Source: Tepidanaerobacter syntrophicus (lineage in GTDB: Bacteria; Bacillota; Thermosediminibacteria; Thermosediminibacterales; Tepidanaerobacteraceae). Taken from it: 64,000 nt of DNA. The stretch spans positions 1 to 64,000 of the forward strand of contig NZ_DF976999.1 in the NCBI RefSeq assembly GCF_001485475.2, in the 5' to 3' direction. The notes below the pieces were generated by a model. That model was not told the DNA's origin. It was given only the letters and a program-made list of their open reading frames with translations, and did no database searches. The position numbers were made by a program, and so were the translations under genes. Below, piece after piece: positions 19,589 through 26,688 of this stretch. Within the stretch, counting starts at the first letter, position 1. Each line of letters begins with the position of its first letter.

Positions 19589-19918
19589 TTAAAATTTTTT
19601 ATTCAACTTTTTCAATACCTTTTCATACTGATAGCTTATCATATCGTGTTTGAGCCGACTATAAACTTCATGCCGCGGATCAGTATGCTTCCTGGGGCCT
19701 GTGCAAACTTCATCGTTTATGAAGTTTGCCAGCTCTTCAAACTCTTCATCGCTCAATGTCCTAATCTTTTCTTTGCATTCCAACCACAATCGTTTGCTTA
19801 TCGCATTTTGGCGGGCCAGCATCTTTCTATGTGCTGCCTGTCTCTCCTTTTGCCCTATTCTGCCTATCATTTTACCTATACTAAACCCGATACTTTTACC
19901 CATACCGGCAAATCTCAT
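19589..19918 (-). CDS. Hypothetical protein, 109 residues
   Basis: Not recognised. The N-terminus is Gly/Ser-rich (GKSIGFSIGKMIGRIG), then basic and helical with a hydrophilic C-terminus. It overlaps the replication-relaxation gene by 23 bp and is probably co-translated with it and the FtsK-like remnant. An ATG at 19903 is a less likely start. Confidence 0.6.
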   Translation of the reverse strand: MRFAGMGKSIGFSIGKMIGRIGQKERQAAHRKMLARQNAISKRLWLECKEKIRTLSDEEFEELANFINDEVCTGPRKHTDPRHEVYSRLKHDMISYQYEKVLKKLNKKF

Positions 19919-20447
19919 CGATCATCTTCTCCTCTCCCACAACCTTGATAATTTTTGATTCTTCATACTCTCCACCGGCCACCACGATCGGAAAAACTGG
20001 AAGGATATTTCCCCAGGCTCCTGACAGATATAGCCGTTCGTATTTTTTTATATCCACTCGCCCCGAAATTTGCGCCTCATAGGCTATTAAATACCTCTTT
20101 GAGTATATTTCTATCTCTGCTAAAACATCGGGCCTAATTTTGCCCAAAATCGGCTCCAAAATCCAGTTTGTGATATTTTGATAATACCTAACATAAAAAT
20201 CTGTTATTTTGAGGGTATGAGCCCAGCTTTTTTGCTTTTTGCCGATGTAATATACATACGGAGCTCCGACATGATTTCTCGTTCTTTTTACAAGGCCTTC
20301 ATCGCATAACACCTTTAGTCTGCGCCTTGCGATTTTTTCTCTTTGTTTTGCTGCTGGACAAAGTATCAAAGATGCTTGAGCTGCCGTCATTGCTCGAACC
20401 TTCTCCAAGTGCTCCAAAAGCTGGTAGTCTCTCTCGGTTATCATCAT
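19896..20447 (-). CDS. Replication-relaxation-like winged-helix protein
   Basis: A 183-residue protein starting MITERDYQLLEHLEKVRAMT, a winged-helix opening (TERD..LL..L...R..T..Q) typical of the replic_relax family of plasmids and integrative elements, followed by RRRLKVLCDEGLVKR and an alpha/beta C-terminal part. It follows an FtsK/HerA-type remnant, the usual partner of this family. It may be a leftover of an integrative or plasmid replication pair; its role in the phage is unknown. Confidence 0.65.
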   Translation of the reverse strand: MMITERDYQLLEHLEKVRAMTAAQASLILCPAAKQREKIARRRLKVLCDEGLVKRTRNHVGAPYVYYIGKKQKSWAHTLKITDFYVRYYQNITNWILEPILGKIRPDVLAEIEIYSKRYLIAYEAQISGRVDIKKYERLYLSGAWGNILPVFPIVVAGGEYEESKIIKVVGEEKMIDEICRYG

Positions 20448-20930
20448 TCTTCACCACCTTTCTATGAGGCTTCAACATTTCAATCAGTTCTTTTTCTTTC
20501 ACGTATGGCACCTGCACCGTAATACGTTTTGCAGGTGTATCCAAAATGGCCCTGCCCTTATGCTGCAAAAAAACGCCGTCATAATTACCACGGCCTAGGG
20601 CTACCTCGCTGTCAGCTTCGCTCTTTGTTGCAAAGCATACTGTAGCCGGTAGGTTGCACTTGAGTATTCCCGGCAGGTATTCATGGCTGGACCTTTGAGT
20701 TGCAATGATCAGGTGAACATCAACAGATCTGGCGGTTCTTGCAATATAGCAAAGAGTTTCGAAAGCCTCTTTTCTGAAAAGAATGTTTAGGCTATGATAT
20801 ATACCAATTGTTGCCATACCCGAAACAGCTGCAATGCATATATTGCAAAAGCTGCAAAAAATATGACAACCTCAAACAAATTAGAAGGAAAACAGAAACT
20901 GCACAGAGAATATGAATCTGTGGAGTGATG
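20299..20930 (-). pseudogene. FtsK/SpoIIIE-like DNA translocase remnant with internal deletion
   Basis: The open part (20299-20817) encodes only the C-terminal motor region: RTARSVDVHLIIATQRSS, LPATVCFATKSEADSEVALG and HKGRAILDTPAKRITVQVPYV, as in FtsK-type ATPases. No Walker A motif is present. Just upstream, about 20820-20900 in another frame, is a hydrophobic segment (NLFEVVIFFAAFAIYALQLF) that looks like the membrane anchor of the same protein. An internal deletion therefore probably fused the two ends out of frame. The 3' end overlaps the replic_relax gene by 149 bp. Confidence 0.65.
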
Positions 20931-20933
20931 TGC

Positions 20934-21134
20934 ATGAAACTGCGACCGCTGATAAGAGAAAGACGAATGGAAAAGCACCTAACGCAGAAGCAGTTCGCGG
21001 AGCTGCTGGGCACGCGGCAGGGTGTGGTGTCGAGATGGGAAAACGGGCATGATTACCCTTCGCTGCCATACCTGATAAAAATAGAAAAAATCCTGGATTG
21101 CACTCTCCAGGATTTGTTTGAAGCGGAAGAATAA
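20934..21134 (+). CDS. Small XRE-family HTH regulator
   Basis: About 66 residues that are almost entirely a helix-turn-helix: MKLRPLIRERRMEKHLTQKQ, FAELLGTRQGVVSRWENG and LIKIEKILDCTLQDLFEAE. The Start at 20934 is eight bases after GGAG; an ATG two codons earlier is too close. It is divergent from the FtsK remnant and may regulate the cargo genes at this end. Two gtacaaa words downstream are possible operator-like sites. Confidence 0.8.
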   Translation: MKLRPLIRERRMEKHLTQKQFAELLGTRQGVVSRWENGHDYPSLPYLIKIEKILDCTLQDLFEAEE

Positions 21135-21166
21135 ACGCTCTAAGATAAACTTAGGGCGTCTTTTTT
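21135..21166 (+). terminator. Intrinsic terminator after the XRE gene
   Basis: acgctctaag pairs with cttagggcgt (one G-U pair), then TTTTTT. Confidence 0.85.
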
Positions 21167-21412
21167 ATTGCATTCGCACAGTTTTGTACAAAGATACATA
21201 TGTTATGTACAAAAACGCCCCCCAGCCTAGGCTGTACAAAATCCATAGGTTGCAGACAGCCCTTTATCCTTTGCTATGCATGGCTTAGACGCCATTGCTG
21301 CACCTATATACAGTAGTGGGTGTGGATTTTTTGCCCTTCTATCCACACTTTTTGGGGCCTTTTTTCGGCCACTTTTATTCACAGTTCTGAATATATAAAA
21401 GCAAAAAAATAA
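21167..21412. other. Intergenic region with gtacaaa repeats and DnaA-box-like words
   Basis: No gene is seen. gtacaaa occurs at about 21187, 21218 and 21235. tgtggattt (21321-21329), ctatccaca (21339-21347) and ttattcaca (21375-21383) match the DnaA box at 7, 8 and 8 of 9 bases, the first two inverted to each other. A cluster like this can mark a replication origin, but short AT-rich matches also arise by chance. Confidence 0.35.
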
Positions 21413-21465
21413 AGGCTCCCGAAGGAGCCTGGGAAAATAAAAAATCCCCCGGCATTAACCGGGGG
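21413..21465 (-). terminator. Tandem intrinsic terminators at the end of the late operon
   Basis: Read on the minus strand, the stem cccccgg/ccggggg (21446-21465) is followed by a T-run, then a second stem aggctcc/ggagcct with a four-base loop (21413-21430) is followed by TTTATTTTTTTG. Together they end transcription of the lysis genes. Confidence 0.9.
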
Positions 21466-21471
21466 TGTCTT

Positions 21472-21828
21472 TCATGATATAGATTTTGCCCATTCTTCTC
21501 CAAAAGCATCTTTTAATTCTCTCAGGGCTGCTTCAATTAGTCCTTTCACCTCATCGGTTGTAAGTTTTAAACCGACTTTTTCTGCCTGCGCTACTAACCA
21601 CTCTGCTGCCTTCTGATACTTTTCTTCTCCCTTTAGGTCCTTATAGACCTGCTCTACAAAACGCACTGCCAGGGTAGCGAGTTCCTGTTTTGTTGCCAGC
21701 TCGCCCTGGATTCTTTTTATAGTCTCAACGCCCAGCTTTTTCTTAAGCCAGCTAACAAACATCGCGACGGCCAAAGTAATCAGGATTACCAAAACATCAT
21801 AGGTAAGATTTAAAATCAGTTCTTTCAT
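21472..21828 (-). CDS. Phage holin, LLH family
   Basis: 118 residues: one N-terminal membrane helix (LTYDVLVILITLAVAMFVSWL) then a long helical, charged cytoplasmic part (ELATLAVRFVEQVYKDL, AALRELKDAFGEEW). This is the layout of phage LL-H type holins, which open the membrane to release endolysin. It is last in the late operon, directly after the amidase gene. Confidence 0.8.
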   Translation of the reverse strand: MKELILNLTYDVLVILITLAVAMFVSWLKKKLGVETIKRIQGELATKQELATLAVRFVEQVYKDLKGEEKYQKAAEWLVAQAEKVGLKLTTDEVKGLIEAALRELKDAFGEEWAKSIS

Positions 21829-21841
21829 TTTTCTGTTCCTC

Positions 21842-22882
21842 CTATCCCACGACTTCTATGTCGCTTGTGTTTACCCAGCTTACAATCTCTTTGAGCAGAA
21901 CCTTTCCGTTGCCGACTTGCTGCACGGTGTAAGTGTTGCCTTTAACCCAGTTTGGTATCGTCTGGCCAGTGCTGTATTTTGTGGCCGTGCTTTTTATCTT
22001 AACCTTGGATCCTACTTTAAGCGTAGGGGCCGGATCCTGTGCCTGCCCTGCCGGCGTTCCTGCCTCGGTTGTTATAAAGCAGTCAAAGCCGTCAGATTTA
22101 AGCTTCCTGGCCATGGCTTCGGCATTTGCTCTTTGGCTATATGCTCCTACTTGCACCTTAAAAAGGCCTCCGGCCATAATGATATAAGTGTCATATCCTT
22201 TGGCCTTCAGTTTGGATGCTTGTGCATCCGCGTTTGCTTTTTGGCTGTACGCTCCTACCTGCACCCTATAAAGAGTGCTGGGTTTTGGTGCCGGTGTAAC
22301 TGGAGCTGCAGTTCCTTGGGCCAGTTTCTTCGCCACGTCAGCACGGAACGTGTCCATATTCTTACCATGCTTTGGGAACCAGTGCATGACGTCTCCGTGA
22401 TTGCTAGCTATGCCTAATTTAGCCCCTTCACTGTGACAAATGAGCCAAGGTTTCTCAGGTTTTATATTATATAGCTTGCAAAGATAGGCGCAAAATTCTA
22501 CGGCCTCCTGGTATACTTTATTGAAATATACCGGATCTGTCAGCCCATCCTCGCAGATCTCAAAGCCGATGTGTGTATCATTAGCCTTGCCTCCAGCGTG
22601 CCAGCCCCGATGGTCCCAGGGCAAAGTCTGATATGTGGCAATGCTACCATCTGCCAATTTTCCTATGAAGGCATGAACACACTTCTGTTGTCCATCTGGT
22701 CGCGGCTGGTTCCAATGGTTGTTATACGAATTATGGCCCAGGAGCCCATCATCAGGCCCTACATAACGTCTTAGATTAGGATTGTTGGCTCCGGTGCTGT
22801 GCACCATGATACCCTGCACCTTGATTTTTTGCCCTGCTTTATAGCACTCGTTGTTTGTGAGAAACAATTTGCGAAGGTTCAT
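21842..22882 (-). CDS. N-acetylmuramoyl-L-alanine amidase endolysin with two SPOR repeats
   Basis: A 346-residue lysin. The N-terminal amidase_2 domain (residues 1-190) has GIMVHSTGANNPNLRR with the first Zn-ligand His, then WDHRGWHAGG and a later ICHSEGAKLGIASNHGDVMHWF. Two SPOR-like repeats follow (LYRVQVGAYSQKANADAQAS and LFKVQVGAYSQRANAEAMAR), which usually bind denuded glycan. An SH3-like C-terminus (LKVGSKVKIKSTATKYSTGQ) ends the protein. It cleaves the host wall at the end of the lytic cycle; no signal peptide, so it depends on the holin. Confidence 0.93.
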   Translation of the reverse strand: MNLRKLFLTNNECYKAGQKIKVQGIMVHSTGANNPNLRRYVGPDDGLLGHNSYNNHWNQPRPDGQQKCVHAFIGKLADGSIATYQTLPWDHRGWHAGGKANDTHIGFEICEDGLTDPVYFNKVYQEAVEFCAYLCKLYNIKPEKPWLICHSEGAKLGIASNHGDVMHWFPKHGKNMDTFRADVAKKLAQGTAAPVTPAPKPSTLYRVQVGAYSQKANADAQASKLKAKGYDTYIIMAGGLFKVQVGAYSQRANAEAMARKLKSDGFDCFITTEAGTPAGQAQDPAPTLKVGSKVKIKSTATKYSTGQTIPNWVKGNTYTVQQVGNGKVLLKEIVSWVNTSDIEVVG

Positions 22883-23146
22883 TTACATCCCTCCTTCCCC
22901 GTTACTCTCTTTTTGCGTCATAACCGAGTCATATACTATTCCGCCTTTTGTATTTTCCCGCTCCGCCTTGCGGTAGTAAAAGGCCGTCGCTGTTGCAAGT
23001 TCTGTAAAAACGGCGGGGATTAAATAGGCCAGGGGCGAGAGATCTCCTGTCCTGTAGATCATTGCGCATGAAAAAATGACCACGCTTATGGTCATTATGG
23101 AAACACCGATGAATAAAATTTTGGAGAACTCAATCCTCTTTTTCAT
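22883..23146 (-). CDS. Small phage membrane protein (holin-like)
   Basis: 87 residues with two hydrophobic stretches (ILFIGVSIMTISVVIFSCAMI and LAYLIPAVFTELATATAFYY) and a charged C-terminus. Size, topology and position immediately before the endolysin gene (with no gap) suggest a second holin or antiholin. No specific family recognised. Confidence 0.65.
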   Translation of the reverse strand: MKKRIEFSKILFIGVSIMTISVVIFSCAMIYRTGDLSPLAYLIPAVFTELATATAFYYRKAERENTKGGIVYDSVMTQKESNGEGGM

Positions 23147-23148
23147 GT

Positions 23149-23370
23149 TTATCGCCTTGCTCGTTCCAACAATTCATCAATTTTGGCTTCTTGCCGAGTC
23201 AGGTTAACCTGTATCAATGTCGTAAGATTTTCTAATGCTTTTGTGTTATTCTTAACTACCTCGGTAAGCTCGTTTTCTGATTTATTCTTCATCCATCGAT
23301 CCACTAAATAAATTAAACCCGCCACCGCAAATATGGCGAGGCCATATTGAGCAATTTCAGGTCCTGGCAT
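23149..23370 (-). CDS. Small one-helix phage protein (BhlA/holin-like)
   Basis: 73 residues: a short N-terminus, one membrane helix (GLAIFAVAGLIYLVDRW) and a hydrophilic coiled-coil-like tail (VVKNNTKALENLTTLIQ). The start MPGPEIAQ at 23370 follows GGAGAGG; an upstream in-frame start would add 13 unlikely residues. It may be a bacteriocin-like or pinholin-type lysis protein. Confidence 0.6.
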   Translation of the reverse strand: MPGPEIAQYGLAIFAVAGLIYLVDRWMKNKSENELTEVVKNNTKALENLTTLIQVNLTRQEAKIDELLERARR

Positions 23371-23404
23371 TGTATCCTCTCCTTCCATGACTAGGCATAA
23401 AAAT

Positions 23405-23422
23405 AACACCTTTTAAGGTGTT
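23405..23422 (-). terminator. Hairpin terminator before the lysis genes
   Basis: aacacctt/aaggtgtt with a two-base loop, followed on the minus strand by ATTTTTAT. It lies within the 3' end of a decayed gene. Confidence 0.6.
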
Positions 23423-23719
23423 TGATGAGAATGTTCTTGTATTAATGCATTGATCATATTCTCTTTTTCTAAGTTTTCATTGACGAGTCTGGCAATTATT
23501 TCATTCTGCTTATTAATCACTTTGCTTTGGTCTTCTATTAATTCAAGTTATGATGTCTAAAAATGCAGCGCCTAAAACGGCCATAAGGGATAAGAAATAT
23601 ACTCTTTCCGGAAACATGATATATCCTATCTAGCTAGCGATAAGCCCTAGAAAAGGTTTTGCTCCAGTGAATGCTTTGCTAATGTATTCAGCTATACTTT
23701 TTAACTCTTCTGTATTCAC
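23413..23719 (-). pseudogene. Decayed small phage membrane/coiled-coil gene
   Basis: A GTG start at 23719 with a run of Gs before it opens NTEELKSIAEYISKAFTGAK, then reaches TAG after 30 codons. The same frame continues through a membrane helix (YFLSLMAVLGAAFLDIIT) to TGA. Removing one T restores ELIEDQSKVINKQNEIIARL and the C-terminal coiled coil to a stop at 23413. So one nonsense codon and one frameshift separate three parts of what was a gene of about 100 codons. It resembles small holin-region proteins; ancestral function unknown. Confidence 0.6.
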
Positions 23720-23748
23720 CTCTTTACCCCCAATAAAAAATATAAAAA

Positions 23749-23770
23749 GAAGGGCGATGATCAGCCCCTC
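23749..23770 (-). terminator. Probable terminator after the tail module
   Basis: On the minus strand gaggggc and gcccttc pair with one mismatch around an eight-base loop, followed by TTTTTATATTTTTT. Confidence 0.6.
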
Positions 23771-23908
23771 TTATTGCTCTCCTTCAACTTCTGCAGCTAG
23801 ATATTCTGCAACTGGTATTTGATATATTTCTGGTATTTCCTCAATCGTTCTTCTTTTAGCTTTAATTAAAAGTGCATACACTGGAATCATGTACTCTCTA
23901 ACTTTCAT
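23771..23908 (-). CDS. CD1375-like small phage protein, 45 residues
   Basis: MKVREYMIPVYALLIKAKRR, TIEEIPEIYQIPV, then AEYLAAEVEGEQ. This resembles the tiny CD1375-type proteins found after tail-fibre genes in Clostridia phages (AILVK..RTI.EVPE pattern). Its ATG overlaps the stop of the preceding gene (TAATG). Role unknown. Confidence 0.7.
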   Translation of the reverse strand: MKVREYMIPVYALLIKAKRRTIEEIPEIYQIPVAEYLAAEVEGEQ

Positions 23909-24096
23909 TATTTAGCACCCCCTTCTAATGCTTCCACTCTAGCTCTTAATTCTTCCACTTCCCCTGCAAGCTTTTCCATGTCTTCATAAAGCATAGCTAT
24001 GACTTCTAGTGTATCTGCCTGTATTTCTATTTTCTTTTTTTCTTCCTCTTCTTTTATCTCGCTGATTGGTTTCTCATTAATTATCTTAACAGCCAT
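23908..24096 (-). CDS. Short coiled-coil protein downstream of the DGR target
   Basis: 62 residues, acidic/lysine-rich (ISEIKEEEEKKKIEI), ending in a leucine-heptad stretch (MEKLAGEVEELRARVEALEG). Its ATG overlaps the target gene's stop (TAATG), implying coupled translation. Position suggests a tail-fibre assembly chaperone or a small structural part. No family recognised. Confidence 0.65.
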   Translation of the reverse strand: MAVKIINEKPISEIKEEEEKKKIEIQADTLEVIAMLYEDMEKLAGEVEELRARVEALEGGAK

Positions 24097-26342
24097 TATT
24101 TAAAAGCACCTCCATATCCACTTAAGTAGCTTTTTTCTGTTGCAGTTCCTCTTTCTATTATTACTTGTATTCCTACTCCCCATTTATTTGCAGTTTTTGT
24201 TTCATTTAAGAAATTGTGATGTCTGCCTATTAATACCTGATCAGTTGCGTCTTCCCAAGTAGGCTCATCATCAAATACATTGTTGCATACAAGGACCTTA
24301 AATATTGCTCCTTCAGCTAGTTTATAGGTTGGTGTCACCAGCACTTGGGTGCACATGTCGTCTGTTTCCTTTGCAAATAGGTGCATTAGTCTTGTTACTA
24401 CCCTGGTAAAGGTATAGTTTCTAATGGCCGTAGCTCCATCATCATCTGTTACTTCAATTCTAATATTGTGTTTTGTGCTATCTAGCTGTAGCCAGTCTAG
24501 TTTTTCCATTGTGTAATCATAAGTTTGGCCAGCAATTATTGGATAGGTTTCTTTTAGTTTGTCATCCAGGAATATTTTTGCTGTCATTTGACTTCCTTCA
24601 ATGTCCGTTGCACTGAACGATACTGTGAATGGTTCTGTTTTTTCTCCTAGATCCTGGTCGCTTCCTGAAATTACTGGAGCACTGTTGGTCCTCCTGAAAG
24701 TGTATCTTCTGTATGATATGCCACCTTTACCATCATCAGCGCGTATTTCTATAGTGTTTACTTCATTTAATGGTAGCTCATATAAAGTTTCACTGGATAT
24801 TTCCATGATTATATCCTCATTTTGTGGAGCATTGGATAGGTTCTTAATAGTGTTTCCATTCAGTTTTTCTGTAATTGTTACATTGTCTCCATCTGGATCA
24901 TGTACCTGATATACAACTGTAAAGCCTTCGTTTTTATCCCCTATACTGCCATCCACGCCACTAATTATAGGAGCTGCGTTCACTCTCTTGAATGTATATT
25001 TTCTTGTTGCGGCTCCCCCTTTATTGTCCATGACTGTAATAGTTATTGTGTTGGTTGCTCCCATTGTAAGTCGTGATAGTGTTTCAGTGTCAATTTCTAT
25101 ATTATAGGTAAAATTCCTTTCAGCATTATTGATTGTTCTTATTGTTTCATTATTTAATTTCTCTACAACTGTTAATATATCGTCTTCATCTGTGTCGTTT
25201 ACTTGGTATGAAATTTTAAATGGTTCCGTCTTGTCTCCAAGGTCCTGGTCTGTGCCAGAAATCAGAGGAGCAGAATTCAGAACTACAAAGCAGGTGCGGA
25301 ACCCGTAGGTGCTGAGGGCATTACCCGTATTGCTGTCGAAGTAAGCAAGGCCAGCATTGCCGTAGTCACAGTCGCCGCCACGACGGAACACAGGACCGGA
25401 AGAGCTGGGAAAGCCGGAGACCGCACTGTTACCCTGCCAGTTTTTCCATGATGTTGTTCCTTCCCCTTGCTGTGATGTTTCGTGGATCATCATTCCATCT
25501 GTTAGTCCTTTAGCTGCATTGTAGTTATTTGGTCTATCGTCAGTAGATCCTACTGGAAATACGTCTTTGTATTTGCTTTCTGCATCAACTAAAGCTTTGC
25601 AATATGTGTTTAGGTTTGCATGGCCATTGTTTACATAGCTGGCTACATACTCGTAAGTGTTACCTACCATGTCAAAAATACCTGTCATGTTTCCTGTAGT
25701 GGAGCTAGCTCCTGTATTATCTATTCCATTGAGTCCATATCCTGTCTTGTAGTCGCTGTTACTATTTCTATCTGGTCTTTGGTTGCCTATAGCCTTGGCC
25801 AGCATTGCTGCAGCTCCCCACTCGGAGTTCTTCATCATATGGGAATCTACTCCATCAGCGTTAGTGGTCAGCTGATTCTTTAAGTCTAGACAGTTAATGA
25901 ATATATCGTTTACGGTTATACTTCTCCATGCTACCTTATCTGGTTTAAATCCTGGTATACCACCATTGTCTAGGTCCTTATGGGCTGCATATTTTGCTAC
26001 CCAAATACCTGACAATTCTTGATCTCCGAATGTAAATGCAGGATGTTTTTTGCATGCTCTGCCGTCAATTGTATTGGTATTGTCGTTTATTCCATCGGAA
26101 AATCTTATTTTAATTTCTGGATCATCTGCGTATTGAATTGCCCTATAGGTAAACCTCGGTATCCATACCCAAAGGTTGCCCTTAGTGTCTTTTGCATTGG
26201 CCCATTTCTTCATGCTAGGGTTGTAGTTGTAATCCCAGTTTTCAACCGTTGTTTCCTGGAAAGTGTGTCCTGAAACATGGTTGACTGGTACCCAGCCAGG
26301 CGGTAAAATGGGCCTATTTGCTAGTCCTGAAACTAATGCCAT
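24096..26342 (-). CDS. DGR target: tail protein with FGE/C-type-lectin-like variable domain and three Ig-like domains
   Basis: About 748 residues. Residues 1-352 resemble the formylglycine-generating-enzyme/sulfatase-modifying fold, a C-type-lectin scaffold of many DGR targets: WVWIPRFTYRAIQY, MMKNSEWGAAAMLAKAI, FDMVGNTYEYVASYV and ending GFRTCFVV. The variable repeat covers about residues 304-352. Then come three tandem repeats of about 98 residues, each opening AP-x-ISG-x-D-x-x-x-G-x-K and closing Y-T-F-x-R, like Ig/cadherin-type tail domains (about 358-650), and a 100-residue C-terminal part. The start is the ATG at 26342, preceded by TTGGAGGG; a TTG five codons earlier overlaps that motif. 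It lies just after the tail-fibre genes, so it is probably the host-binding adhesin. Confidence 0.9.
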   Translation of the reverse strand: MALVSGLANRPILPPGWVPVNHVSGHTFQETTVENWDYNYNPSMKKWANAKDTKGNLWVWIPRFTYRAIQYADDPEIKIRFSDGINDNTNTIDGRACKKHPAFTFGDQELSGIWVAKYAAHKDLDNGGIPGFKPDKVAWRSITVNDIFINCLDLKNQLTTNADGVDSHMMKNSEWGAAAMLAKAIGNQRPDRNSNSDYKTGYGLNGIDNTGASSTTGNMTGIFDMVGNTYEYVASYVNNGHANLNTYCKALVDAESKYKDVFPVGSTDDRPNNYNAAKGLTDGMMIHETSQQGEGTTSWKNWQGNSAVSGFPSSSGPVFRRGGDCDYGNAGLAYFDSNTGNALSTYGFRTCFVVLNSAPLISGTDQDLGDKTEPFKISYQVNDTDEDDILTVVEKLNNETIRTINNAERNFTYNIEIDTETLSRLTMGATNTITITVMDNKGGAATRKYTFKRVNAAPIISGVDGSIGDKNEGFTVVYQVHDPDGDNVTITEKLNGNTIKNLSNAPQNEDIIMEISSETLYELPLNEVNTIEIRADDGKGGISYRRYTFRRTNSAPVISGSDQDLGEKTEPFTVSFSATDIEGSQMTAKIFLDDKLKETYPIIAGQTYDYTMEKLDWLQLDSTKHNIRIEVTDDDGATAIRNYTFTRVVTRLMHLFAKETDDMCTQVLVTPTYKLAEGAIFKVLVCNNVFDDEPTWEDATDQVLIGRHHNFLNETKTANKWGVGIQVIIERGTATEKSYLSGYGGAFK
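25289..25432 (-). repeat. DGR variable repeat (VR)
   Basis: 144 bp aligned without gaps to the template repeat. It differs at 19 positions, every one A in the coding strand of the template: 13 A-to-G, 4 A-to-T, 2 A-to-C. The 104 non-A positions are identical. All 19 changes fall in codon positions 1 or 2 and alter 15 residues (for example Asn to Val, Gly, Ser, Asp, Tyr, Leu, Thr). The unchanged GC-rich coding 3' end (GGGTTCCGCACCTGCT) is where the initiation-of-mutagenic-homology site is expected. Confidence 0.97.
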
Positions 26343-26378
26343 ATATAATCCCTCCAAGCTTCGTATATTTTAAATAAT

Positions 26379-26416
26379 AAAAGGCATCTTTCACCTAAAG
26401 CTACTAAATGCCTTTT
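26379..26416 (-). terminator. Hairpin between the template repeat and the target gene
   Basis: aaaaggcat (26379-26387) and atgcctttt (26408-26416) form a perfect 9-bp stem; the loop contains a small nested cttt/aaag hairpin. On the minus strand it is followed by ATTATTT. It may end the RT-TR transcript or process it before the target gene. A structural role in DGR function is also possible. Confidence 0.5.
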
Positions 26417-26526
26417 ACTGATTTTGTTTTTACCTCTTTATTATCTGAGGAAGGAATAGAGCTCCTTTGGTCTGGTAGCACCGTATAAAAGTCCGTAAAC
26501 CTTTATAATCTCGCTTAATTGACCAG

Positions 26527-26670
26527 AGCAGGTGCGGAACCCGTTGTTGCTGTTGGCATTACCCGTATTGTTGTTGAAGTAAGCAAGGCCAGCATTGTCG
26601 TTGTTATAGTTGCCGCCACGATGGAACACAGGATTGGAAGAGTTGGGAAAGTTGGAGTTCGCACTGTTAC
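26527..26670 (-). repeat. DGR template repeat (TR)
   Basis: 144 bp, starting 19 bases after the reverse transcriptase stop codon on the same strand. It contains 40 template-strand adenines, concentrated in AAC/AAT codons when read in the frame of the target (for example FNNNTGNANSNNGFRTC), so A mutagenesis gives wide residue choice without stop codons. It is transcribed into the RNA that is copied with adenine errors and used to rewrite the VR. A short open frame across it is not a gene. Confidence 0.97.
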
Positions 26671-26688
26671 AGCTCTATCCCTACTAGT

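Noticed and set aside
26441-26629. A 62-codon frame across the template repeat
   Set aside because: It is the TR read in the target's frame. It lacks a Shine-Dalgarno and ends soon after the repeat; TR sequences are not translated in DGRs.
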